Positions 11,614-29,406 of a stretch of DNA of 64,000 bases are shown in pieces (positions within the stretch are counted from its first letter, which is position 1; every line of letters starts with the position of its first letter). The stretch spans positions 930,001 to 994,000 of the forward strand of contig OZ218959.1 in assembly GCA_965112735.1 (NCBI GenBank), in the 5' to 3' direction. Made by a program: the position numbers and the translations under genes. Below the pieces are notes generated by a model that saw only the letters and a list, made by a program, of their open reading frames with translations, was not told where the DNA came from and searched no databases. The stretch comes from Phaeosaccion multiseriatum (Eukaryota; Ochrophyta, other classes).

Positions 11614-14600
11614 ATGACCAGGACCGAGGGAACGGAGAGCATGTGTCAGGATGAGGACACTGCTGAGTGGCTGGAAGCGTTGGAGAGAGCCGAAGAGGAA
11701 GGCAGGGCAGAACTGCTGAGGAAATCGGCGGCCAGAGAGGCGGAGGGGCGAGAGATGAAGAAGGGTGAATGTCCCTCTGTTTCTGCTGAAGCTTCCCTTC
11801 GCGGGCAGCCGCCAACGCGGCTGCGGAGTATCGTGCTGTTTGCCGATGCGGCTGAGCGTAGCGAGGAGGGTAGAGGTTGTGGCGGGGAGCCGGTGGGACA
11901 GGGCATTTTGGAGATGCTGGACGACGAGCTCGCTCTGACTGTGAGGGGTGGGGAGGAGGAAGGGGGCAGCACTGTGGCTCTCATCCCCCTGCACGAGATT
12001 GCAAACCTTGAGGTGGTGGACGGGGGCGGGGATCTTAGCCTCGTGCTGCATCTGCACGCGGGCTGCACCCTTTGCCTAGACTTCGAGGGCGGGTATGAGA
12101 GCGAGACACTCCAGCGTGAGGCACTCGAGCGGCTCGCAGCCAAGGTGGAGCAAGCAGCAGCAGGAGGAGGAGGAGAAGGAGGAGGAGGAGGAGGAGGAGG
12201 AGGAGAGGATGCTGGCGAGAAGGGAAGGGGTGGTCGCAAGGGGAGGAGGAGGGCGAGGGCGAGCTCAACACCATCAGGAGAGTGCGTCGACGAAGGCAAT
12301 GGGAGGGGGCTGTGGGAGGGAGAAGAGGAGGAGGAAGGGGGAGGTCGGGAAGGAGAGGAGCGGAGCGGTAGTCCATGGAGGCGTCATGTCGCCCCTTCCC
12401 GGAGTATAAAACGTCCAAAGAGGAAGATTGGTATCCGAAAGCCTGAGCACATTCTGGTATCTGAGACCAATGGTAGTGGTATTGGCAGCAACACCACCAC
12501 CACCACCACCACCACCAGCAGCAGCAGAAGTAGCAGCAGCAGCAGCAGCAGCAGCAGTAGAGGCAGCAGCAGCAAGATTGACGAGCAGCAGGGCAGCAGC
12601 CAAGCGAGCGGGGTCGCGTCACCCCCCACGAACAAGGCCTTCCTCAGCTTCATGGCCAAGCTGCGAGAGCGCCTCCAAGCGGAGCATAACTCCAGGGGGG
12701 CAGGACGGCCCAGCCTCGCGCAGGCGGAGCAGACCGTGCAGGGCATGTATAAGCATATCGGCAGCGTGTTCTTCCGCCAGGATGAGGCCTTTCGCCACCT
12801 CGACGAGGCGCGGCAGGGGCGGCGGGGGGGGGGTATTGCGGAGGGAGATGGAGCAGCAGCAGTAGCAGCACCAGCAGTTGGTGATATAGCGGCGGGGGCG
12901 GATGGCGGCGATACGCTCGCAGCGATGGCATTCGAGGTGGATGGGAAGGGCAAGAGGCGCTATCTGGTGGCGGGACTGCGGCGGCTGCTCAAGGCGCATC
13001 TGACCATGGAGCCGCGCGCCAACCATCTGTATGAAATTATCAGGGAGGGTGAGGTGAGAGGCAGGCACATGCGCGCACACAAACATATCATATACAGAGA
13101 GAGAGAGAGAGAGAAGGGAGGAGAGGTGCCATATGCCTACATGGGTGTGTGCAGCTGTGCAGCTTTCTCCTCTTCGGGGCTCGCTAATCTGCCACTCGGC
13201 GGTCCAAAGGCGCACTTCAGCCCGTCCTGTCCCATTGAGCAGCTGCACGCACGCACGCACGCACGCACTCACTCACTCACTCACTCACTCACTCACCCAC
13301 TCACTCACTCATGCACTTCCTCAGCTCACTCCCTCGTCCACCCACTTGCTTTCTCCCTCACGCACTCACTCGCTCACTTGACTCCCTGCCTACGGCAATA
13401 CTCGGAAACGGACATCTGTCGACGTCTGTCGCCTGACAACCAACCTCACCCCCCTCACCAAAGCCGTGCCGCTTCTACTCCGACCTCGAGTTCTCCAAGG
13501 CGCACAACCCCGGCGTGGACGGCGCTCTGCTGGTGCGTGCGTGGGTCAGCCTCGTGTGCGCCAAACTGCTGAGGGACTTCGGCCTCCTCGTGGGGCAAGC
13601 AGCCTTCCTGGACCTGGACGTAAGTAGGATGGCATGTCGTTGGTTGTAGACTCTTGTCTCACAGATGGCAGGCCGTTCTACTCTCAGTGTTATCGAGCAG
13701 TGCAATGCGCCTGCCCCCCCCCTGCCTTGAGCCCTTCACACTCCCGTGGGGTATGTTCTACGTCGCTTCTGTGGGCCTCGGTGTGCCGCTACTGGCGGAT
13801 GGATACCCTCTACCTTGCTCACTGTCCCCTCCTCACCGCTTCCCTTCTGATCCTCCTCCTCTCTCCTCTCTCCTCTCCCTGCCCATACACCTCTCTTTGC
13901 AGTCTTCTACGGAGACCAAGTTTTCGAGGCATCTCGTGCTGCACCTCCCCGGGGGAAGGCTCTTCCAAGACAACTCCGCTGTCGGGAGGTTCGTGAGTGA
14001 ACTCGAGGACCAGCTCAGGAGGGACCGGTTAACAGCACGGCAACAGCAGCGGCAGCAGCAGCGGCAGCAGCAGCAGCAGCAGCAGCGACGGCAGCAGGGT
14101 GGAGAGGCCACAGGAGAGGCAGCGACAGGGACAGAGACAGAGACAGCGGTAGAGGCAGTGGCAATAGCGCCAACAGGAGGAGAGCTTGGCCCGGGGTCGG
14201 CAGAGGGTGTCCAGGGGAGTGTCCAAGAGAGTGTCCAAGAGACGATCCCCCTTTTGCCAGAGGCAAAGGACGGTGCGAACGCAGCTCCGGTGGGGACTTT
14301 GCGAGGGAGTAGGGGAGGCCCTTGCGATGCGGCGGCGTCCCTTTCTTCGTCTTTGTCACTGTGGGTGAGCACCGGCCCCGGCCGAGAGGAGGCCTTATTC
14401 GTAGACACGAGCGTGTACTCGAGGAACCGCTGCTTCCGCTTGCCGCACAGCTGCAAGTTCGGCAAGGATGCCGTGCTCACGCTCGCACCGGGCTGCATTT
14501 GGCCGCCCCCGGACCGACCCATAGGACAGGGAGGGCAGGGAGGGCAGGGAGAGAACATTGACCCGCGAGAGGCGCTGCTGCTCGACGCTCTCGTCGTGCC

Positions 14601-15235
14601 GCTGCAAGTGCACGCCGCAGCAGCAGAAGCGGCCGCCGCACTTGGTAAAGGAGCAGTTGGTGGTACAGCGGTGCCCATGAGTCAGGACAGCGACGCAGGG
14701 CCTCCGCCAGAGGGCGCGGCTACCACTGCTGCTACTGCCCCATCCTTTCCACCGGGCGGTGCTTTGCTCACCGTGGGAGAGCGTTGGTCCTCCAACAGAC
14801 TCCCTCGCTCCTCCTCCCCACCCCCGCTGCTGTCGTCACAGCTTTCAAGCAGCAACAAGGTCAGCAGGAGCAGCAGCCAGCCCGGGATGGGAGAGCAGCA
14901 GCCGCATACGCATGTGTACGTGGGTGCGTGTGCGGAGGAGGATGATGATGCTGTAGATACATCGCTGTCGGTGAGCGGCTATCGGGCGTCCCCGTTTCCG
15001 CTTTTGGACTCTTTTGTAACTGACCACATGTGCAAGGGCGGCACACCGGGCAGGATTAGAAAATGGGACTGGCAGATTGACGAGCGCTTCAGCCGCCTCA
15101 CTTACCAAATATGCGACAATCGGTGAGTGCGCGAGGAAGCAGGGAAGGGAGAGAGGAAGAGAAGAGGGGGTAAAGGAGCTGTTGTCGCGCGCTCTCGCGC
15201 CGATGTCCCTCTTCTGAAGCGCGCCACCCCCCCCC

Positions 15236-15270
<35 letters not shown>

Positions 15271-15865
15271 GCGCGGCGCTGTCTACAGATATTGCGCGAA
15301 TATTGGCAGAGCACACCGCTCGAACAACATCTACATTGTCGTTGACTTACGGAAGGGACTCGCGTTCCAGAAGTGCCATGACCCCGTGTGTCGCCGCCTG
15401 GGCTTCGCGTCCAGGGAGCGCCTGCCCCCCGGAGTTGTGCCCTCTCCTCAAGAGGTACGACGGATAGTAACAGTGATTGTGATATTGATGGTGATGGTGA
15501 TGGTGATGGTGATGGTGGAGCGAGTGAGCAAACGGGGCAGGAGTGGAAGGCAGCAGGCAGGACTTCCACAGTGTTACACATTGTTGGCTCTGCCTTTCCC
15601 CTTCCCTCCCCCGACGATGTCTGCCGTTGTGTCTGACTGTGTGTCTGCCTGCGTGTCTGACTGTGTGTCTGCCGTTGTGTCTGACTGACGGGTTGTGGTG
15701 CAGGTGCATGACTTGCAAATGGACTTGGCCATCGAGCAGACTCTGCAGAGAGAGTCACTCCTCTCATCGCCGCGGTGTTCCCAGCCCCTCTCTCAGCAGC
15801 TCTCTCAGCAGCTCTCGCAGCAGTCGCAGCAGTCGCAGTGGTCGCAGCGGGAGGGGCTTGGGTAG
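11614..15865 (+). CDS. PrimPol, DNA-directed primase/polymerase, with N-terminal extension
   Basis: PrimPol re-primes stalled replication forks and performs translesion synthesis in nucleus and mitochondria. Exons: 11614-13053, 13464-13619, 13903-15122, 15289-15454, 15704-15865; about 1047 residues, nearly twice the usual size. The archaeo-eukaryotic primase core is clear: DLE metal ligands (D487, E489), SRH (S540-H542) and the third acidic residue in LFVDTSVYSRNR (D700). The UL52-type zinc knuckle is intact, C941-H948-C968-C973, with the same spacing as human C419-H426-C446-C451. The first about 360 residues have no PrimPol counterpart; residues 65-185 look like a small beta-rich module followed by Gly/Glu and Ser runs. 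Another Gln/Thr-rich insertion lies between the SRH and D700. The C-terminus is SQQL-rich and shows no acidic RPA-binding motif. Two AVGDTA-type motif copies lie at 12878 and 14657. Confidence 0.93.
12878..12887 (+). repeat. copy of dispersed core (TTGGTGATAT)
   Basis: In PrimPol exon 1, preceded by AGCAGCACCAGCAG and followed by AGCGG, read as PAVGDIAAG. A second variant, TTGGTGGTAC (14657-14666) in exon 3, is read GAVGGTAV. Confidence 0.75.
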
Positions 15866-16143
15866 GAAGGAGGAGGAGAATCGGTGCTCGTCGGGCGAAG
15901 CGCAAGGGCGAAGGGGAAGGGAAGGGAAGGGGAGGGTAGGGAAGCGCCTGGAGGGGAAGAGTGAAGTGGCCGATTCCCTCCAAACATTGCACAGCGACGC
16001 TCTGGTCATGGAGCCTGTGTACTCAGTAGATTTGTATGTATATTGCGCACCACCAAAGTTAAATCAAATATTAAGTCTACAGTACAGTAAGCCAGAGCCA
16101 AGCCACAGCAAGGCCCCTCCCCCTCCCCCTCCTCCCAACCGCA

Positions 16144-18985
16144 CTACCTCGACCTGCTGGTGCCCAGGCCCATCTTGCCTGCGATGAGCCACTTGACGAG
16201 CTTGGGCCCCTCTCTCCGATCCGCCTCTCCGATCCTCGCCTTGAGGTTCCTCTTCTTCTCCGCCTTCTTCTTCATCTTGCGCTCCTTGGCGACCTGTGCG
16301 TCGTCCTTCAGCCCCATGTCCCCGGCGGTCCTGACCTTGCTGTGGCTGCGCTTGGCCGAAGAGGCCGCCCGTAGCCGCTTGGCCGCCGCCCCCTTGTCGC
16401 TCGCCTCCGTCCCTCCCATGTCCACATCCCCGTCGTCGCCAGCCCCGCCTTCTCCTCCTGCGTGCTCGGCAAGGGCCTTGCGAGAGAGTGACCGACCCCT
16501 CTTCCTTGTACCTCTATTGGCAAAGCCCTCCGTGTCCACCCCAAGCTCCTCCAGGTGCTTGACACCCCTCGAGATGGAGCGGCCGCGATCGGCATGGCGC
16601 GGCATGATGGCGCTGTTCTTACTCGACTTGAGGCGGGAGGCGCCCTTCATGATCTTGACCTTGCTGCGGATGGCATTCGACAGCACCAACTCCTCCTCCC
16701 CCACGTCGCTCTCATCGTCCCGCATGTCCTTTTCGGCCTGCGCCTCCTCCACGAGTTGGTCCTCCTCCTTCTCAAGCCTCTCCAACAGGGCCTCGATTTC
16801 CGGGTCGACAAAGTCCGCCACGTTCTTGCCGTCCATAATCTCGGGGATGCGGTCGAACTTAATCTCCTCGGGCAGGTCGTAGTACTTGCGGTAGTCGCAA
16901 TTGTACACCCCGGCCCCTCCATTCTCCACCATGAGTTCCTTCTCCGTCTTGCGAGGAGCCCCACTCCCACCGTCCACTGCCATCCCCCCCCCCCCTGCCG
17001 CCTTCGCCCGCTCCTGCGCCTCAAGTACGCTGGCAGGGATGCTCGCCCCACGTGTCTTTCCGTCCCTTGACTTCGGCATGGCCACAGTTAGACGGTTCAT
17101 CACGTCGCCCACCTTCTTGCCGGCCATCCTCGCGTCCACTCGGGCCTGCAGGAGGAGGTCGCAGGCCGTGTTCTTGGCGTCCGTTACGCCCTCCTCGCTG
17201 ACGTTGCTCATGGTAATGAGGCGGATATTCGCCTCCTCGGCGAGCTTCTCCATGGCCTCACGGTACTGCGGGGTGGTTGCGAGTGGATAGAGTGGTTTGA
17301 GTGGTAGAGAGGTAGAGGGGTGAGGGGAGGGGTAAGTTGCAACAGTGGCAGAGAGGCAGGCAGAGAAATAGAGAGAGAGAGAGGGAGAGCGAGTAGGCTC
17401 AGACATGCGTGCCAAAAGTGTCAAGCGCTTCTCTGGCCTGCCTCAGCCCCGTAGCACATGACATGCGCCCCTCCCTCCCTCACTGACCTCGGGCTTGATG
17501 TCCTCGAACTTGATGACGTCGGTCTTGTTGGCGATGAGGATCAGCTGCTTGTTGGCGAACAGCGGCTTGATATTGTCGAACAGACTCAGCTGCTGCGCCA
17601 GCGTGTAGCCGCACTGCTCGCTGATGTCCATGAAGTACAGCACGCAGCACTGCAGATGCGCAAGGGCCGTGACCGCCTGCATCTCGATTGTGTTTCTCTC
17701 CTCGAGGGGGTGGTCCAGAATACCGGGCGTGTCCACCACCTGCTCGCACGCACGCACGCACCCACGCACGCACGACAGGCCCGCCACATGAAAACAGCAG
17801 AACAAATGATCAGTACAAGAGAGTATAGAAGATGGGCTGATGACAAGAGCCCCTATCACACAAGTACAAGCAGACAGCCAGACCGCCAGACAACCAATGC
17901 CCTTCCTCACCTGCCAGCGCAAGTAGCGGTAGTCCATGTGCCCCACGTACAGCGACTTCGTGGTGAAGGCGTAGGGCTGCACGTCCACGTTGGCGCGGGT
18001 AACCTGAGGTCATACAGAGGCCATATAGAGGGAGGGAGACTTTGGTGTGAGAACACTCCTTCTCAAAGCTCATGTGTCTGTTCCAATCTAGTCCCCTTCT
18101 TCCACCTCCCGCCAGCCCACTCTCTCCTTTCTCCTCGCTAGTTTAGTTTCCTCCAACTGGCCCAACCCTTCCTCCTTCACGACTGCTCCAGCGTGCAAGT
18201 CTCCTCCTGCCTCTGTCCCCCCCTCCCTCCCTCCCTTGGGCCCACCTTACCTTGTTCATGAAGCTACTCTTGCCTACGTTGGGGAAGCCCGTGAGCAGCA
18301 GCGTGCGGGTGGTGGGGTCAAGCGCCGGCAGACGAGCCAAATGCTTGCGCACCTCCTCAAGGTAGAGAAGCGACGCCTTTTGCCGCTTGAGCAAAGTGCA
18401 CATGCGCCCCAGGGCCGCTCGCTTGAGCTGCTTGCAGCGGTACAGGCTATCACCATACTTGATCAGCCGCACGTAGTCTCTGCTCAGCGCCTCGGATAGC
18501 TTCTTTGCCATGTTAATCTAACGAGAGAGGAGGAAGGTTGGGGTTGGGGAGTCGGCACCGTGGTCATGGTTCCGGGCGCGGTGTGAGGAGGGTTTCGGGG
18601 ATGCTTTCGCACAACGTACACCCTCCCGCCCTCCCCCCTCTCGTCCTCATTCAGAAGCACTGAATACATCTCTTCCCCCTCTCCTTCGTACCTGCCCCAG
18701 GGCGAGCTTGTAGTGGTCCCTGTCGTACAGGATGTTGAGCAGGTCCGCGTAGAACGGGTGGAGATCGTCCAGCCGTGGAAAGTCACTCAGCAGCCCGCCG
18801 AGCCTCTCCGAAATGGTCTCCGAGGTGAACTTGACCTTCCTCATGTAGAACTGGCGGATCCGGTTGATCTTGAAGCCCGGATGGACCACTGTGGGGGTTC
18901 GGCGCTGCGTCCTGATCAAGATAATGTCGATGAAGTCCTCGGCGGCTGGCACCGGGGCCATTTTCTTAAAATTATAGACCACCAT
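16144..18985 (-). CDS. NOG1: nucleolar GTP-binding protein 1 (60S ribosome assembly GTPase)
   Basis: NOG1 is an essential GTPase of late nucleolar pre-60S particles. Five exons: 18985-18692, 18517-18251, 18003-17911, 17739-17488 and 17265-16144, in phase, 675 residues, the usual family length. The N-terminal helical domain ([32 protein letters not shown]) is very conserved. G1 is GFPNVGKSS (residues 175-183), G3 DTPG (221-224), G4 NKTD (289-292). The family signature [20 protein letters not shown] lies in exon 3. The C-terminal half carries the NOGCT-type region and a basic nucleolar tail (KAKRKMKKK-like stretches, RGRSLSRK). It ends 278 bp from the convergent PrimPol stop. Intron 3 holds a CGCACGCA run at the acceptor side. 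Confidence 0.97.
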
Positions 18986-19817
18986 CCTGCCCTCTCGGCG
19001 CTCAGCGAATGGGGAAAAGGGTGTTCAGGTTGGCCAGCCCCCTCCTCCTCCTCCTCCTCCTCCTCCTTCTCCTCCTCCTCTTCCTCTTCCTCCCTTCTCC
19101 TCCTGCTGCTGCTTCTGCTGCTGCGTCAAGGAGGACACGAGGCTGCTGGTGGAGAGCTTCCGAGCCGCCCCCACAGCCTCCTCCTCTCTCTCCTCCTGCT
19201 GCTCTTGTTCCTTCTGCTGGTGCTCCTCCTGCTGCTGCTGTGTCGGCAAAGGACGAGAGTATACCGCTCCTCCTGCTGCAGTTCCTAGGTTCTTTCTTTT
19301 ATCTTTGATCTGATTGTACCTTTCGCCAAGCCACCCAACTTTCCAACCACTCTACCCGGCTTGGAAACCATTGCGCGCACGCACCCACGCGCTTGCTTCA
19401 TTGCTCCTCATTTTCCCTCGTGATTTGCCTCCCCAGCGCAGAGGCTCAATACGGGAGAGGGAAGGGACGAGGGATAGAAAGGGGGGTGAAGGGAGAGGGA
19501 GTTGGGGGCGGAGCGTCGGCTGTTCCCGCCGGCAATCACCCAAGGCAAAGAAATTAGTAGTAGTTGAGGCTTCCAGAGGAGGGAGGGAGGGAGGAGAACA
19601 AGAAAAGTGGAGGAGTAGAGCCGCGATCTACGGTAGGACTGGCAGCGAGTGGGCAAGACAAATTATTTTTTATCGCACGCAGATACATCGCGCAAGTGTT
19701 TGCGATGAACTGATGCACATCAAGCATTTTGCTAGAGCGGTTCAGCCCCAGCACCAGTGACAGAAAACCTGCTTTGAACGGGACTCACTCAACCTGCAAG
19801 GCCCGCTGCACACCACA
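18986..19817. promoter_or_regulatory. divergent intergenic region NOG1 / KDM5-like gene
   Basis: 832 bp between two divergent starts. It holds a CTC/CTG triplet-rich tract (19040-19260) that is open in several frames but has no conserved peptide, then ordinary sequence. No specific site is recognised. Confidence 0.5.
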
Positions 19818-26968
<7,151 letters not shown>

Positions 26969-27753
26969 GCACCTCCCCTCTCCCCTCCTCCCTTCCTCCT
27001 CCGATCCTGTCCTCCGGTCTGTCAGTCGCACAGGAGGGGGCCGCAGGGGGGGGGGGAGGGGGAGGGACGGAAGGAGGGAGGGAGGGACGGTCTGGGGGAG
27101 TGGACACCGAGAGGAGCGGAGGACGGGACACACACACGTACTTCCATGTACACGCTCAGGACATACCACACATAGAGAAAGACGTTACAGAAAACAGGAT
27201 ATACCACACATGGAGAAAGACGTCATAGAAAACATGTTATTTAGAGTTACGGGGTGAGGGGAAATGCACTGGTCAGTGCCTTCCCCTCGCATTCTTGGGG
27301 AGGGGATGGACGGGGGGAGGGTCCTGGCACAAGTGGGAAGGGGCTGTGTGGTGTGTGTCGTGAGTGTCGTGTGGACTCTCTCTCGTCTGTAAATAAAGAG
27401 AAAATCAGAGCGTGGGCTGCTCCCTGGTGGAGAGCCTGCGGCCATGCCACCCACTTCCCTTCCCTTCCCTCCCACCCCCCTCCCGCTGTGCGCGACGACC
27501 AGCGTGGGTGGGTGGGGAATCATTCGCACTGTATGCCCACCAGACCGATCCACAACGGCGACACGCCGCGTGGGTGGGTATTCAGTCGCATGCCCCTCAA
27601 GAGGCCTGGACGGGCTGGACGGGGCCCAGGCCGTATCCATGGGATGGGTGCTCGCGTGCTTTTGTCTGTGTCTCTCTCACAGGCGGCAGAACATTCAGCG
27701 ACTGACTGACTGCCTGGCCGACATGACAGCCTGTGTGACTGCCTGGCCCGTCT
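26969..27753. other. convergent intergenic region, short duplications
   Basis: About 785 bp between two stop codons. A unit with ATACCACACAT and GAGAAAGACGT is present twice (27161-27235). GTGGGTGGG-containing near-repeats occur at 27506-27590. No gene is supported. Confidence 0.65.
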
Positions 27754-29206
27754 CTACTTGGTCTTTTTTGAGTCCTTCTTCTTGCCCTTGGCCTTGCCCC
27801 TGCCGCCCTTCTTGCCCCCTGAGGAGGACAGGGCATCATCGGAGGCTGCTGCGTCTGCATCGCCCACCACCGCCCCTGTGTCCACGCCTGCGTCTACGCT
27901 TGTACCTGAGCTGTCCTCATCCTCCGTCTCCCCCTTCCACCGCCGAATGCCTCGCTCCAGCAGAAGCCGAACAATCTGAGACAAGTGCGAGAGGCCGGAC
28001 CGTGTCGGAGACGGAGCCCAGAGAGATTCGCACGCATCCACAAAGAGAGGAAGATGGTGGGGGGGGGGGGGGGGTAAGAGGTGGAGGCGAGGAAGGAAAG
28101 AGGTGCATGACACACCCTAGCGAAGGCCAGTCAGTCCCTACCCCACCCTCACCCTCACCCTCAGGCGTAGCCCAACTTGACTCTCACGCTGAGCTCAGCC
28201 TCACACGCAGCCCATCTTACCTTGACGACAGCGCTGGCGATGATCACACCAAACACGCCGATGATGTTCTTCTTGTGCTTGAGAAGGAAGGGCGGCGCCT
28301 CTGGCAGAGGGATGTCGAGCTTACTGGCGAAGGCAAGGGCAAAGTCCTCCTCTTCCCCCTCGTCCTTCCCGCTCCCGTCCGGGGAGATGCGAGCCGCTAC
28401 CACAGCGAGACCCGGGGGCGCGTACTTGCGGGGGTCGAACTCGAGGTGAGCGTCGTAACGGCTCGTGTGCTCCTCGTCAACCACGGAGATGGACAGCACC
28501 ATTGGGAACCACGCCTGAGGAGGGGGGGGTGAGGGAGTGAGGAAGAGATCCGGGAGGGGGGAGCGGAGAGAGGAGGCACGTGTGACTGCTCCTTCCGTAT
28601 GCCTCCACTGCCAAGCCTCAAAGGATACGATTCGCTTGGAGCCGGTCCATCCCTTGCCCGAGACCTCATTCCACCCCAACGCAGTGAGTGCGGTCCTGCC
28701 TTACGCAATGAAGCACCTTCTCAGCCCTCGTGGCGGCCAGCTCCTTGTCCAGTTTGGAGGCCTCAACCCTGGAGAGGGTCCCGTAGGCGTAGCCGTTCTC
28801 AGACAGCCTGTCGTGCACGTATTTGCCCACAGAGAGAAAGTTCGACATGGCGGGGTTCAGCTCCGCCAGCTGCGCCACATTGGGGGGGGGGGGGCGAAGG
28901 AGAGGCAGAGTGAGTGTCGGCGCAGGAACTCCCAACTCAATGAATAGACCCGTCTCTTAGCCGCGCATCAAGCAGACCCGCCTCCTCTCAAGCACGGTCC
29001 GCGACTGCCCCCGTCCCCTCTCCCATAGACAACCAGCGAAGTCCCTCCCGTACCTCGTAGTCTTCATAGATCTCTCCGTCGATCACGACTTGGCCCCTTG
29101 TGGTGACCGTGAGGGGGGCCGGTATCCTCGCTTCCACGAGCACGCCGAGCGGCGCCAAAGCCAGGACCACCACCATCACCCAAGCCAGCGTGGCTGCTGG
29201 AGTCAT
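27754..29206 (-). CDS. predicted ER type I membrane protein, family unknown
   Basis: Four exons: 29206-29054, 28869-28705, 28514-28221 and 27975-27754, all phase 0, 277 residues. Residues 1-26 are a signal peptide (LAWVMVVVLALAPLGVLVEA). About 160 lumenal residues follow, with LAELNPAMSNFLSVGKYVHD and a beta-rich part (MVLSISVVDEEHTSRYDAHL). One membrane segment is seen (NIIGVFGVIIASAVVKV, about 187-206), then a cytosolic Ser/Asp-rich part and a very basic end (GGRGKAKGKKKDSKKTK). The last four residues KKTK fit a KKxx COPI retrieval signal. Size and topology resemble ER translocon or EMC accessory subunits, but no sequence signature ties it to one. It starts 200 bp from divergent COG4. Confidence 0.8.
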
Positions 29207-29406
29207 AGCCGCTCATAAACGCCTGAGCTAAGTTATATATAGCGGCTGCAGCAGGACTTTTGCCAGGGAGGGGGGGGGGCGAGGCGAATCGCTGACTTAC
29301 TGTATGCGACAACCCTCTCCCACTCTTCACTCTTCGGCTTGCCCGGCGCCAAAGGCGATGGAGCCTGTCATCTAAAGACCAGGAGCAGTAGTAGGAGGTA
29401 GACACT
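29207..29406. promoter_or_regulatory. short divergent promoter, ER protein gene / COG4
   Basis: Only 200 bp separate the two start codons. A TATATATA stretch at 29234-29241 lies about 28 bp from the ER-gene ATG and could serve either direction. A run of G (29269-29279) follows. Confidence 0.5.
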
